Below, piece after piece: positions 7,786 through 16,008 of a DNA stretch of 33,825 bases. The stretch comes from Lacrimispora amygdalina (GTDB lineage: Bacteria > Bacillota > Clostridia > Lachnospirales > Lachnospiraceae), in the NCBI RefSeq assembly GCF_003432035.1, contig NZ_QOHO01000104.1, positions 1 to 33,825 on the forward strand, given 5' to 3'. The position numbers and the translations under genes are program-made. The first letter of the stretch is position 1, and each line of letters opens with the position of its first letter. Below the pieces are notes generated by a model, which was given only the letters and a program-made list of their open reading frames with translations, was not told where the DNA came from and made no database searches.

Positions 7786-8738
7786 TCTACCGTATGCATT
7801 TTCTTCGTATACTCCCGGAGAATTTCCACCGACTGGTGAAACTTATCCAGTTCCTCATCCGTCATGTGGATCTCCAGTATATCAGCGGCACCGGTGCGGT
7901 TTAAGATTGTGGGCACTCCGGCAAATACATCCGTTTCCCCATATTCCCCTTCCAGTAAGGTGGATACCGGAATAATCCGGTTTTCATCATAAAGAATTGC
8001 CTTGATGATACCGGCACAAGCCGTGGCAATTCCATAATAAGTGGTTCCTTTTCTGTTGTAGATTTCCCAGCCCTCCAGGGTTGTCTTTTTCACAATCTCA
8101 TCCAGGTCAACATCACCAACCATATCTTTATTATCCTGAATGATGTCATTAAATGGTTTGCCTGCTACGGTCACGGTAGACCATGGCACCATCTGGGAAT
8201 CTCCGTGTTCTCCCATGGAATAGGCATAAACACTTCTTGGATCCACGTTTACAAGCTCCGCTATAAAATTCTGAAGTCTGGAAGTATCTAAGGAGCTTCC
8301 GGTACCAATTACCTGATTCTTTGGAAGACCGGACAATTTATAAACATAATGGGCAATGATATCAACCGGGTTGGATACTACAATGAAAATTCCGTCAAAG
8401 CCGCTTGCCATGACTGGGTCAACAATGGTTTTCACAATTCTGGCACTGACCTCCAGCGTATCCAGTCTGGTCTGCCCTTTCTGGGGCGGTGCTCCCGCCG
8501 TGATTACGATAATATCCACATCTGAACAATCTGCATAGCTGGCTTTACGTACTTTTACATTACGGTCCAGATACTTGATCGTATCCCTTAAATCAAGCAC
8601 TTCTCCCAATGCTCTTTCCTCGTTGATATCGATCATTAAAATTTCATCGCATACACCCTGTGTTACCAGACTGAATGCGGTGGAGGATCCTACCAGTCCG
8701 CACCCTACAACTGCCACTTTTGATTTCCTGATCTTCAT
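7782..8738 (-). CDS. ldh: L-lactate dehydrogenase family protein
   Basis: A 318-residue NAD-dependent 2-hydroxyacid dehydrogenase that would interconvert pyruvate and L-lactate. The Rossmann motif GCGLVG is at 12-17, the NAD-selecting aspartate is in MIDIN (about 37), the mobile loop holds R91, the substrate Arg/Asp pair is D151/R154 (LDTSR), and the catalytic histidine is H178 (GEHGDS). The specificity loop reads APPQKGQTRLD; it lacks the arginine that defines malate dehydrogenase but also differs from the canonical NQKPGETRLD, so the exact 2-oxoacid is uncertain. GGAAAGG precedes the ATG. It is convergent with the ECF gene with overlapping stops. Confidence 0.88.
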   Translation of the reverse strand: MKIRKSKVAVVGCGLVGSSTAFSLVTQGVCDEILMIDINEERALGEVLDLRDTIKYLDRNVKVRKASYADCSDVDIIVITAGAPPQKGQTRLDTLEVSARIVKTIVDPVMASGFDGIFIVVSNPVDIIAHYVYKLSGLPKNQVIGTGSSLDTSRLQNFIAELVNVDPRSVYAYSMGEHGDSQMVPWSTVTVAGKPFNDIIQDNKDMVGDVDLDEIVKKTTLEGWEIYNRKGTTYYGIATACAGIIKAILYDENRIIPVSTLLEGEYGETDVFAGVPTILNRTGAADILEIHMTDEELDKFHQSVEILREYTKKMHTVD

Positions 8739-8794
8739 GAGTCATTCCCTTTCCTGATGGTTCCTATGATAACTGATATTTAAAACATAAGAAT

Positions 8795-8829
8795 AGAGAT
8801 AGTGCTCCGCTGGCTCTATCCCCATCTCT
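8795..8829 (-). terminator. Weak stem-loop after the soluble chemoreceptor gene
   Basis: AGAGATAG (8795-8802) can pair with ATCTCT (8824-8829) across an imperfect, partly G/C-rich interior. On the minus strand it follows the stop at 8839, but only a mixed ATTCTTATG follows, so it is a poor intrinsic terminator. The dehydrogenase could be partly read through from the receptor gene. Confidence 0.3.
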
Positions 8830-8838
8830 TTAGCGGCT

Positions 8839-9672
8839 CTACAGATGCTCTAAAAGTGTTTCCAGCTGCTTTGCCGTTCCGTTTAATTCCTCAATGGAAT
8901 TTAGTATTTTTTGAAATTCTTCCGTCTCTTTTGTAAAAATCTGATTGGATTCCGTTATACGTGTATTAATCGTAGTAATGGATGCATTAATACTTTTCAG
9001 CACACCGTCTATCTGACCGATGGATTCGCTGGTAGAGGCTGACATCTTTCTGATCTCTCCTGCCACTACGGAAAAACCTCTTCCTGCTTCTCCCGCCCTT
9101 GCTGCCTCAATGGCTGCATTCAGTCCAAGTAAATTGGACTGGGTTGCTACGTCCTTAACAAAGTCCAGAATGGAATCTGTATTCTTTGTACTTTCATTGG
9201 CTTCTTTTACCTTAATAGATATCTCACCGTTCATATCCTTAAGCTGTCCGATTCCCCTGCTCACATCATTGGTAGATTCGGTAATCTGGTTAGCACCATC
9301 CGTCAGCCTGTTGATCAGTTCAATTAAGTTGTTCCTCTTTTCCAGACTTCTTCCTAAAGTCAGGACACCAATCACCTTGTTCTTTTCCGTTATGGGAACT
9401 GCATAGGATTTGAATGGAATGCCATATACAGCTGCTGGCACATCTTTTATAATCACTCTGCCAAAATCTAATGCCTCCCTGATTGCTCCTCCTGCAGGCA
9501 CAATGTCACCGGGATTAACATGGAATTTTAACTTTTTGCCATTCCATACATTAATAAACTTCTCTGCATCGGTTAAAGCAAAGGATACATCCTCATCAAA
9601 TAAATTCATTAAATATGGTATAACAGAATAAAAAGAATCCAGTATTTCATTTCCAGTCACTGAACTGCCCAT
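8839..9672 (-). CDS. Soluble chemoreceptor-like protein with short signalling domain
   Basis: A 277-residue cytoplasmic protein with no membrane helix. Residues 1-110 are a small alpha/beta sensor, ending in [20 protein letters not shown], which resembles the last strands of a PAS/Cache fold. Residues 125-277 form a short receptor coiled coil with the hairpin tip [20 protein letters not shown] and [16 protein letters not shown]. It lacks HAMP and most of the methylation helices. The tip has LLGLN where long receptors have LLALN, as in the PocR receptor at 11333. It should couple an intracellular signal to CheA/CheW. A near-consensus promoter lies at 9753-9781, and AAGGGGG precedes the ATG. 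Confidence 0.85.
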   Translation of the reverse strand: MGSSVTGNEILDSFYSVIPYLMNLFDEDVSFALTDAEKFINVWNGKKLKFHVNPGDIVPAGGAIREALDFGRVIIKDVPAAVYGIPFKSYAVPITEKNKVIGVLTLGRSLEKRNNLIELINRLTDGANQITESTNDVSRGIGQLKDMNGEISIKVKEANESTKNTDSILDFVKDVATQSNLLGLNAAIEAARAGEAGRGFSVVAGEIRKMSASTSESIGQIDGVLKSINASITTINTRITESNQIFTKETEEFQKILNSIEELNGTAKQLETLLEHL

Positions 9673-9752
9673 CTTTCGTAATCCCCCTTTTTTATGAAAT
9701 CATCTGGTTCTGCCTATTGGAGCATAAGCCGATAATTTCAAACACATATCTT

Positions 9753-9781
9753 ATTTTATTACATTCCCGGATTTCTGTCAA
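9753..9781 (-). promoter_or_regulatory. Sigma-A promoter of the soluble chemoreceptor gene
   Basis: Minus-strand TTGACA (9776-9781), 17 bases, TAAAAT (9753-9758), ending about 80 bases before the start codon. It shows that this receptor is transcribed separately from the upstream deformylase gene. Confidence 0.75.
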
Positions 9782-9817
9782 TAAAACTGCTAATTTCCGT
9801 ATCCAAATTTCCATATT

Positions 9818-10273
9818 CTAAAGTTCAACTACTTCTATCGCTTTATCTAAAAAAATAATCCCGTCCAGATGCTCCAGTTCATGGCAGAAACATTTTGCCA
9901 GTTCATCTTCTCCGGTGACCATGATCTCATCCCCGTTCTCATCCATTGCCTCGATGGTGACTTTCTTGGGGCGGATGGTCTTTACATAACGGTCGGGGAA
10001 ACTAAGACAGCCCTCAACACACTCCTGCTCCCCGCTGCACCCGATGATTCTGGGATTTACCAGCTTTAACAGGCAGTCACAATAATCAATTACCACCAGC
10101 CTCTTACAGATTCCTACCTGGTTGGCTGCTAAGGCAGCTCCGTTCTCCGTATGATGCAGGGTTTCCAGCATATCATCAAGGTTCTGTCTGATTCTGTCAT
10201 CAATAACCGTTACTTCTTTACAGCGTTTCCGAAGAATCTCATCATCATTATACCGCAGCTTCCTGACAGCCAT
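9818..10273 (-). CDS. def: Peptide deformylase
   Basis: A 151-residue metalloenzyme that removes the N-formyl group from new proteins. Motif 1 reads GAALAANQ (45-52), with alanine in place of the second glycine of GxGxAAxQ; motif 2 is EGCLS with metal ligand C89; motif 3 is HELEH (H131, E132, H135). All metal ligands and the catalytic glutamate are present. AGGAGGG stands before the ATG at 10273; the longer reading frame upstream is the XRE gene in another frame. The first 26 bases lie inside the XRE gene, so the two are co-transcribed and probably translationally coupled. No fmt or other translation gene is near, so this is likely a second, regulated deformylase copy (inference). Confidence 0.9.
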   Translation of the reverse strand: MAVRKLRYNDDEILRKRCKEVTVIDDRIRQNLDDMLETLHHTENGAALAANQVGICKRLVVIDYCDCLLKLVNPRIIGCSGEQECVEGCLSFPDRYVKTIRPKKVTIEAMDENGDEIMVTGEDELAKCFCHELEHLDGIIFLDKAIEVVEL

Positions 10274-10508
10274 TCTTATCCCTCCTGCTTTTATCCGCTC
10301 TCGATTTTCTTTCACTTTCCTCAAATAGAAATACATCCTCAATGGGACGTTCAAACACACTGGCAATATCATAAGCGAGCCAGATGGACGGTTCAAACTT
10401 CTCTGTCTCAATTGCATTGATGGCCTGTCTGGAAGTTCCTACCAGTTCTCCAAGCTGTTCCTGAGTGAGTCCCTTTTCCTCCCGCAATTGCCTGATCCGG
10501 TTTTTCAT
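10248..10508 (-). CDS. XRE-family helix-turn-helix regulator
   Basis: An 86-residue Cro/CI-like protein. Residues 1-65 are a complete helix-turn-helix domain of the YozG type (IRQLREEKGLTQEQLGEL, SRQAINAIETEKFEPSIWL, IASVFERPIEDVFLFEE), followed by a short charged tail that overlaps the deformylase start. It is the first gene of a two-gene unit with the deformylase and probably regulates its own promoter, where two direct ACCTTACAT repeats flank the -35 and the transcription start. Proteins of this group usually have no ligand domain, so the signal is unknown. Confidence 0.88.
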   Translation of the reverse strand: MKNRIRQLREEKGLTQEQLGELVGTSRQAINAIETEKFEPSIWLAYDIASVFERPIEDVFLFEESERKSRADKSRRDKNGCQEAAV

Positions 10509-10535
10509 ATTTGTTCCTCTCTTATTGTCACGTTT

Positions 10536-10583
10536 ACCTTACATTCAGTATATGACATTTTAATTGTAAAGTCAACCTTACAT
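10536..10583 (-). promoter_or_regulatory. Promoter with direct-repeat operator candidate
   Basis: Minus-strand TTGACT (10570-10575), 17 bases, TATACT (10547-10552). The 9-base sequence ACCTTACAT (plus strand) occurs at 10575-10583, next to the -35, and again at 10536-10544, just past the -10. The two copies are 39 bases apart and bracket the promoter, a plausible binding site for the XRE protein. Confidence 0.65.
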
Positions 10584-10594
10584 CATGTTTTACA

Positions 10595-11071
10595 TTATAC
10601 GTTCTTTCCATTACTCCACGTCTCCAGTATTACAGAAAGGGGCAGCCTTGTCTTTGCCGCCGTTTCCTCCGGCGTCATCCCCATCCGAAGCAGTCTGGCT
10701 ATTACAGCAGACATGGCTTCTCCGATTTCCAGTATATGACGGTCCGGATCAAAAATCCGGACTGTTTTCTGTCCCCAGTCCCGTTCAAAACATGGATTTA
10801 AATATTCAATGGGATAGACGGATTCTTCCAATCTGTTAAGAAATCGTTCCATATCGTATTCCTCAAAATAAAGGGCTCCGTCATACCCTCCAAAGTGCAC
10901 CGTGCTGTCCACACCACTCTCCCAGGCACTTTTCTCCTGTAATACCAGTCCTTCCGTAAGAATCACATTCACTCCAAAGTCCGTTACTACACCAAGACCG
11001 AACAACTCTCTGTAAAAAGCCTTGGATTTTTCTATATCTGCAACAGCCAGAAGCACATTCTTCAGTTTCAT
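10595..11071 (-). CDS. VOC-family (glyoxalase/bleomycin-resistance fold) protein
   Basis: A 158-residue protein. Residues 1-118 are one vicinal-oxygen-chelate domain: the start MKLKNVLLAVADIEKSKAFYRELFGL and the end RIFDPDRHILEIGE are classic. The expected metal-binding positions are only partly conserved, so it may bind rather than convert its ligand. Residues 120-158 form an extra helical tail (MTPEETAAKTRLPLSVILETW) that resembles a small helix-turn-helix. AAGGAG precedes the ATG. The gene has its own promoter with an inverted repeat over the -10. Substrate unknown. Confidence 0.82.
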   Translation of the reverse strand: MKLKNVLLAVADIEKSKAFYRELFGLGVVTDFGVNVILTEGLVLQEKSAWESGVDSTVHFGGYDGALYFEEYDMERFLNRLEESVYPIEYLNPCFERDWGQKTVRIFDPDRHILEIGEAMSAVIARLLRMGMTPEETAAKTRLPLSVILETWSNGKNV

Positions 11072-11088
11072 CTGCTCACTCCTTTTAC

Positions 11089-11131
11089 AATGTTATATAC
11101 AATTATAACATTACTCGAAAAATACAATCAA
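11089..11131 (-). promoter_or_regulatory. Promoter and palindromic operator of the VOC gene
   Basis: Minus-strand TTGATT (11126-11131), 18 bases, TATAAT (11102-11107). A perfect 9-bp inverted repeat, AATGTTATA (11089-11097) and TATAACATT (11104-11112) with a 6-base spacer, covers the -10 and start point, indicating control by a dimeric repressor not obvious among the neighbours. Confidence 0.65.
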
Positions 11132-11247
11132 ATAATTTTTAGTTTTATCTTACATAGTAATTCTACCGTTCAATTCTGTTTATTGGTAAAAAATCCCAAT
11201 TGAGAACCACAATCAATAATTTTTTCTCAAATTATATATACAAATCA

Positions 11248-11276
11248 TTGGTTTTGTGGTAAAATTTATGTAAAAT
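11248..11276 (+). promoter_or_regulatory. Sigma-A-like promoter of the PocR chemoreceptor gene
   Basis: TTGGTT (11248-11253), 17 bases, TAAAAT (11271-11276), giving a leader of about 50 bases. A motility sigma-D match was looked for and is poor. Confidence 0.55.
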
Positions 11277-11286
11277 CTTTCGACAT

Positions 11287-11317
11287 ATTTCAACATTTTT
11301 TATTAAATTTCAACATT
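11287..11317 (+). repeat. Direct repeat ATTTCAACATT, 20-base period
   Basis: The 11-base sequence ATTTCAACATT occurs at 11287-11297 and 11307-11317, two helical turns apart, between the promoter and the ribosome site of the PocR receptor gene. It could be a protein-binding site in the leader. Confidence 0.5.
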
Positions 11318-11332
11318 CACGGAGGACATAGT

Positions 11333-12379
11333 ATGAAGATGGATAAAAATGACAATGTTTATAAAACACTTTCAGAAATCAATCTCTCAGATGTAATGGA
11401 AATAAGTCTGCTGCAAAAATTCCTTGATAATTTTGCAGACAGTATGAATCTTGCAAGCGTCGCAGTAGACCGGGAGGGGAATCCGGTTACAAATCCAAGC
11501 TCTTACACAAGAATCTGCGCACAATTCACGCATTCGACGAAGACTGGAGATAGCCGATGTGCCGCCTCCCATAAAAGGGGCGGTGAAGAAGCAGCCAGAC
11601 TGGGAAGGCCTTATATCTTTAAATGCCATTCAGGCCTCATCGATTTTGCAGCCCCCATCATAGTGGAAGGCGAGCTGATCGGTACGATTCTGGGCGGTCA
11701 GATTTTAAGCAAAAAGCCCAATGAAGATGAATTCAGGCGTGTTGCAAGAGAAATCGGAGTCAATGAAGATCAATACATAAATGCGCTTCATGAAGTGAAC
11801 ATTACATCAGAAAAAAATATCCACGCAGCGGCGGAAGTTCTTTTTATTGTTGCCAACTCGCTTTCCCAGATCGGTTATCAGAAATACAAATTAAAATCTA
11901 TGAGCAAGGATCTGGTCGATCAATTTTCAGTGATCGAGGCAACAATGGAAGAACTGGCAGCATCCTCCATACAAGTCGTTGAGAATCAGAATGAACTGAA
12001 CAAAGAGATCGTAAATGTGAAGCAGATATCAGAGCAGATCAACGTCATCCTTAATTCCATTAAAAGCATTGCAGATCAGACAAAGCTGCTGGGTCTTAAC
12101 GCTTCGATTGAAGCAGCACGGGCCGGTGAAGCTGGAAAAGGCTTTGCAGTCGTTGCCACCGAGATCCAAAAGCTTTCCCAGAATTCAAAGGATACTGCAG
12201 CCAAAGTCGTTCAGCTGACCGAAGACATACAAAAATCAATTACGAAGACACTGCAGTTTTCCAATTCCACGATGAAAAACACCGAACAGCAGTCATCGGG
12301 AATCGAAGAAACCACAGCCAGTATTGAAGAGGTTTTAGCCTTAACAAATGAATTAAATAAAATGGCAAATACCAAATAA
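11333..12379 (+). CDS. PocR-sensor chemoreceptor-like protein
   Basis: A 348-residue cytoplasmic protein. Residues 22-180 form a PocR ligand-binding domain: [15 protein letters not shown] (C62, C76), [20 protein letters not shown] (C98, H99) and [13 protein letters not shown]. The family is thought to bind small organic compounds such as diols, and the three cysteines and histidine could hold a metal or cluster. Residues 195-348 form a short chemoreceptor signalling hairpin ([34 protein letters not shown]) without HAMP or membrane segments. GGAGG lies 7 bases before the ATG. It is a single-gene unit with promoter and terminator. The LLGLN tip matches the soluble receptor at 8839. Confidence 0.9.
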   Translation: MKMDKNDNVYKTLSEINLSDVMEISLLQKFLDNFADSMNLASVAVDREGNPVTNPSSYTRICAQFTHSTKTGDSRCAASHKRGGEEAARLGRPYIFKCHSGLIDFAAPIIVEGELIGTILGGQILSKKPNEDEFRRVAREIGVNEDQYINALHEVNITSEKNIHAAAEVLFIVANSLSQIGYQKYKLKSMSKDLVDQFSVIEATMEELAASSIQVVENQNELNKEIVNVKQISEQINVILNSIKSIADQTKLLGLNASIEAARAGEAGKGFAVVATEIQKLSQNSKDTAAKVVQLTEDIQKSITKTLQFSNSTMKNTEQQSSGIEETTASIEEVLALTNELNKMANTK

Positions 12380-12427
12380 AAAAGCACCGGGAAATGATCA
12401 CCTCCAGACGATCATTTCCCGGTTTTT
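12376..12427. terminator. Strong bidirectional terminator
   Basis: CCGGGAAATGATC (12387-12399) is perfectly repeated in inverse at 12410-12422 with a 10-base loop. TTTTT follows on plus (12423-12427), and a T-run follows on minus (12376-12383). It serves the PocR receptor gene and the convergent ArsR gene, last of the arabinan operon. Confidence 0.9.
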
Positions 12428-12443
12428 GTTCTGTTCTCCTATA

Positions 12444-13382
12444 TCAGTCTTCACTCTTGCCTTTTACCGGGCTATAGTGAACCCGGACTTTAATATCCTG
12501 GTTATAATTTCCAAAACTGCTTCCAAATATGGTCAATCCGCCTGCATTTACGGCATCTTCCTTTACCTGGAATTTTAATCTGATGGGGTTTCGTTTATCC
12601 AGTTTTAAATCATCAATGGTAACGGAGGATATCTTTAAACCATCAATAAAGGTTCCATACTGATTGACCACAATCATCTTAAGCAGACCATACTGGTTCC
12701 AGTTGGGGAACCACCAGTCCGGAGTAAAAATCCCCGGAACATCGCCGAAATCCCCCGGACTGGTCCACATTCCAAGTTCCACATTGTTAATGCTGATGGT
12801 AATATCGGAAGGCCAGTCATTGTTAATTCCAGGTGCTTCACTCCCGATTTCCACAGAAAATGTAATCTGGTCGATTTTCTGAAGAGGAGGCAGCAGATTG
12901 GGAATTACATATTCAACGTATCCTTTGGTAAACCAGACAATGTCAGCCTGATACCGGTCCGGATGGGCAAAATAACGGGGATCATCCACTTCTCCAATAA
13001 TTGTCCGGCTGCTGGCCAGACCGCATGTGGGCAGAACCTCATAATCGGAAAAATATCCGACTTTAATATCCGTGGTATAGGTGTTTTTCCCATCGTCACT
13101 TTGTTTCGGAGCTATATCCACCAGTAATTTATCCACATTCACACGGCATATTTTCTGGTTCCCGTGACCATTGTGTTCTGAAATCACGCAAATAAGGCCG
13201 CAGTCTTCCAGTTTCTTAATATGACTGGTCAAAGCTCCATTGGTCACTCCTAAACTGGACGCCAGTTCATTCATATTCAGCTCGGTGTGTTCAATTAAAA
13301 GCTTTATAATCTTAATTCTCAATTCCGATCCCAGAGCGATATAAATCTTCAGCCCTTCCTCGACATTTTTAATATGCAGCAT
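12444..13382 (-). CDS. ArsR-type regulator with large C-terminal domain
   Basis: A 312-residue protein. Residues 8-85 are an ArsR-like winged helix (LGSELRIKIIKLLIEHTELNMNELASSLGVTNGALTSHIKKLEDCGL). The remaining 220 residues are beta-rich, with many Trp, Asn and Gly (WTSPGDFGDVPGIFTPDWWF, near 200-225) and a lectin- or carbohydrate-module-like look, quite unlike metal-sensing ArsR proteins. The ATG at 13382 has AAAGGA 6 bases before it; a GTG 15 bases upstream would use that ribosome site as coding sequence. As the last gene of the arabinan cluster it probably senses arabinose or arabino-oligosaccharide and controls the operon (inference). A separate promoter may lie in the 123-base gap upstream. 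Confidence 0.82.
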   Translation of the reverse strand: MLHIKNVEEGLKIYIALGSELRIKIIKLLIEHTELNMNELASSLGVTNGALTSHIKKLEDCGLICVISEHNGHGNQKICRVNVDKLLVDIAPKQSDDGKNTYTTDIKVGYFSDYEVLPTCGLASSRTIIGEVDDPRYFAHPDRYQADIVWFTKGYVEYVIPNLLPPLQKIDQITFSVEIGSEAPGINNDWPSDITISINNVELGMWTSPGDFGDVPGIFTPDWWFPNWNQYGLLKMIVVNQYGTFIDGLKISSVTIDDLKLDKRNPIRLKFQVKEDAVNAGGLTIFGSSFGNYNQDIKVRVHYSPVKGKSED

Positions 13383-13445
13383 AACAGATCCTTTCACACA
13401 GATACGCAGTATACTATGAAAAACCTTTTCTTTATTCTAACTATC

Positions 13446-13474
13446 ATCATACATGAATTCGTGTCTGCATACAA
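13446..13474 (-). promoter_or_regulatory. Possible promoter of the ArsR gene
   Basis: Minus-strand TTGTAT (13469-13474), 17 bases, TATGAT (13446-13451) in the 123-base gap after the endo-arabinanase gene. The -35 is weak, so this only suggests separate transcription of the regulator. Confidence 0.4.
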
Positions 13475-13505
13475 TACTGTTTTTTCAGATATACTGCACA
13501 GCTCA

Positions 13506-15149
13506 TTACTCCCTGCTTCCCCATATGCACGTGTTGTTATCTCCAACAGCCGTGAACGTCATCACCTGTTCTGACACCGTTTTTTCATTATGCTGCTTAA
13601 AGAATACTCCATGATACTCCGTACCCTCCATATTGATGGTGATATAATCATACCGGTCACCTTTTATTTTTTTCCACGTTCCTTCCCTGTCACCTTCAAT
13701 TTTACCGTTGGCCAGTAAAGTAATTGATTGAGGATTGATCATTCCGGGGGAAGTATCCTGACCATGATTAATAAATTCATAGGTACCTGTAATATCGCTG
13801 TCCGGATAATGGCCTGCCTTTTCATTCCTGTTCTCATATACAGCCGTCACCGGCCATCCCTTCTGATTGAGAAATTGCTGGTGAACCCGGACCTCGTGAT
13901 ATTCCGTACCCTGATCAAACCGCTGGTGGTAAATCAGATAATGCTGCCCGTCTTCATCAATGAATGCCGAGTTATGTCCCGCTGCCTTGTACCCGGTATT
14001 GGTGCCGGCAAGCTTATAATTCCCAATCAGCTTAATGCCATACTGATCATTATTCCTATAACTGTCCGCTGCATGATTCCCTGCCGCATCCAGATAAGGC
14101 CCCGTGACTTCTTTTGACCGGAACATGCGCATGTTATAGCCTCCATTGGCAGTCAATGCTCCATACGTCTCATATAAATAATAATATCCGGCTTCATCAT
14201 CATAGACAATATATGGTCCCTCCCCTGACTGATGGTTACCGCCTGCAAGGTGAATACCAAAATACCGGTCCACATAATTTCCGCTTATTTTATCAACAGA
14301 ATCCGTTCCGGGATACTTTGCTTCTCCTGTCTCTCTGTCCAGTTCCAGCAGAAAGATTCCTCCGGACCAGGAACCATAAACCATATAGAGTCTTTGACCC
14401 TGTGCATCAAAAAACAGGGTGGGATCTATGGCGTTGGGACAATAGTTATGGTTCCATTCTTCCCCCGTAAACCACTTCGTGCTTATCCCATTTTTCAATC
14501 TTCCGGAATCAATCAGCTTTTTAATATGAATGGCATCAGTATCCCACCGGGTATTTCTCTGGCTTTTACCATCCGGCTTTCCGTTTTTTGTAAAACCGGT
14601 ATAGACAACTGTACCTACATAGGTATAGGGCCCTTCTATGTCCTGAGATACTGCATAACCAATACAGGAGCGGCGCCATGTGGAAGAGGCACTGTAATAA
14701 ATCATATAGGCCCCCATTGTTCCGTTACCGTTATTATAATACGGATTCCAGATCACATCCGGCGCCCATACGGCATATTTCCCACCTGCACAGTCTCCGT
14801 CATCATAACCTGCCCAGCGAAATGATTCTGCCAGGTTCTCCTTTACAATTCCAAAAAGCCAGTTATCCGTAACATTGTCATAATCTTTGCCAAGAGATTT
14901 CCAGTCCGCCAGATCCTTTGACTTTGCACCTGCCAGATGAGAGCCAAAAATGTAATATTCTCCGTTTCCAGCCTTGATTATGGACGGATCGTGGACAGAT
15001 ACCCGTTTCAGTGGTTCTGATTTTATATTAGATTTTAACGTATTTTTTTTCCCTGCTGCAAGAGCAATACCGCCTGATATCAACAGGACCATAACCAATA
15101 CTGCAGCACCATATCTAACCGCTTTTATCTGTTTTTTTCCACTGCCCAT
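13506..15149 (-). CDS. Exported GH43 endo-arabinanase
   Basis: A 547-residue glycoside hydrolase. Residues 12-32 are a signal sequence or anchor ending near ALAAG, so it acts outside the membrane. The GH43 five-bladed propeller carries the three acidic residues: base D54 (VHDPSI), modulator D242 (AIDPTLF) and acid E310 (SGEGPY). H392 (AGHNSAF) matches the histidine that holds the central metal in endo-arabinanases. The C-terminal 110 residues (from about 435) form a beta domain like GH43_C of Bacillus Abn2. It should cleave alpha-1,5-arabinan into oligosaccharides for the transporter encoded upstream. AAAGGGG precedes the ATG; the gap to the permease gene is 4 bases. Confidence 0.88.
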   Translation of the reverse strand: MGSGKKQIKAVRYGAAVLVMVLLISGGIALAAGKKNTLKSNIKSEPLKRVSVHDPSIIKAGNGEYYIFGSHLAGAKSKDLADWKSLGKDYDNVTDNWLFGIVKENLAESFRWAGYDDGDCAGGKYAVWAPDVIWNPYYNNGNGTMGAYMIYYSASSTWRRSCIGYAVSQDIEGPYTYVGTVVYTGFTKNGKPDGKSQRNTRWDTDAIHIKKLIDSGRLKNGISTKWFTGEEWNHNYCPNAIDPTLFFDAQGQRLYMVYGSWSGGIFLLELDRETGEAKYPGTDSVDKISGNYVDRYFGIHLAGGNHQSGEGPYIVYDDEAGYYYLYETYGALTANGGYNMRMFRSKEVTGPYLDAAGNHAADSYRNNDQYGIKLIGNYKLAGTNTGYKAAGHNSAFIDEDGQHYLIYHQRFDQGTEYHEVRVHQQFLNQKGWPVTAVYENRNEKAGHYPDSDITGTYEFINHGQDTSPGMINPQSITLLANGKIEGDREGTWKKIKGDRYDYITINMEGTEYHGVFFKQHNEKTVSEQVMTFTAVGDNNTCIWGSRE

Positions 15150-15153
15150 TCAT

Positions 15154-16008
15154 TCACCCCTTTACTGCACCGGCTGTCATACCTTCAATAAAATAGCTCT
15201 GAAAACATAAAAATACTACCAATACCGGAAGAATCGCAAACATGGACCCTGCAATCAACAAATCATAATTATTGCCGTAAGGCGTCAGCAGGGTATTCAG
15301 ACCGATGGGCAGAGTAAATTTATCCGAATTCCGGAATACCATCATGGGCCATAACATGTTGTTCCATGATCCCATAGCACATAAAATCCCCATGGCTGCA
15401 AATGCGGGCTTGGTTAATGGCAGCATGATCTTCACACAGATTCCAAACTCAGTGGCTCCGTCGATCCTTCCCGCATCTAACAGTTCCCTTGGCAGGGAAA
15501 TCATGTACTGCCGGAAGAAAAAGATGGTGGAGGCACTGCATAAACCGGGAAGAATGACACCCGCAGCCGTATCAATCAGGTTTAAGTCTATCATCTCCTG
15601 ATACAGGGGCAGCATCAGTATTTCAAACGGAACCATCATGGTTGCAATCACCAGAAAGAACAATACATTCTTCAGTCTGTAATCATACATGGTCAGCCCA
15701 TAAGCCACAAAATAGCAGATAATCAGCGTCAGTACTACGGAAAGCAGAGTCAGTACCATGCTGTTTTTAAACCACATGAAATACTTTTTTGAATCCGCAT
15801 TCCAGGAAAAAAGATAGTGATAATTGCTAAATGACATTGTGGAAAAATCCAGGTTAATGCTGAGGCCGCGCCGGATTAATTCTCTGCCGGGCCGGAAAGA
15901 AGCCAAAGCCCCGGCCAAGACCGGAAACAACACCAAAAGGCTGAGTAATGCAAAGGCCGCCGTTGAAAGTATGGAAAGGAGTTTTTTCTTATTATGATTC
16001 ATAATCAT
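15154..16008 (-). CDS. Sugar ABC transporter permease (MalG type)
   Basis: A 284-residue inner-membrane permease of the CUT1 family with six membrane helices. The ATPase-contact EAA loop is DAGRIDGATEFGICVKIMLP, near residues 182-201. It ends FIEGMTAGAVKG, the usual MalG/AraQ-like C-terminus. The ATG overlaps the stop of the partner permease by 4 bases. Together they would form the channel for arabino-oligosaccharides. No ATPase gene is in the cluster, so a shared MsmX-like ATPase is expected, as for Bacillus AraNPQ. Confidence 0.92.
   Translation of the reverse strand: MIMNHNKKKLLSILSTAAFALLSLLVLFPVLAGALASFRPGRELIRRGLSINLDFSTMSFSNYHYLFSWNADSKKYFMWFKNSMVLTLLSVVLTLIICYFVAYGLTMYDYRLKNVLFFLVIATMMVPFEILMLPLYQEMIDLNLIDTAAGVILPGLCSASTIFFFRQYMISLPRELLDAGRIDGATEFGICVKIMLPLTKPAFAAMGILCAMGSWNNMLWPMMVFRNSDKFTLPIGLNTLLTPYGNNYDLLIAGSMFAILPVLVVFLCFQSYFIEGMTAGAVKG

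Noticed and set aside
11260-11288. Sigma-D (motility) promoter for the PocR receptor
   Set aside because: TAAA and CGACATAT are 17 bases apart and the -10 departs from CCGATAT; the sigma-A match is better.
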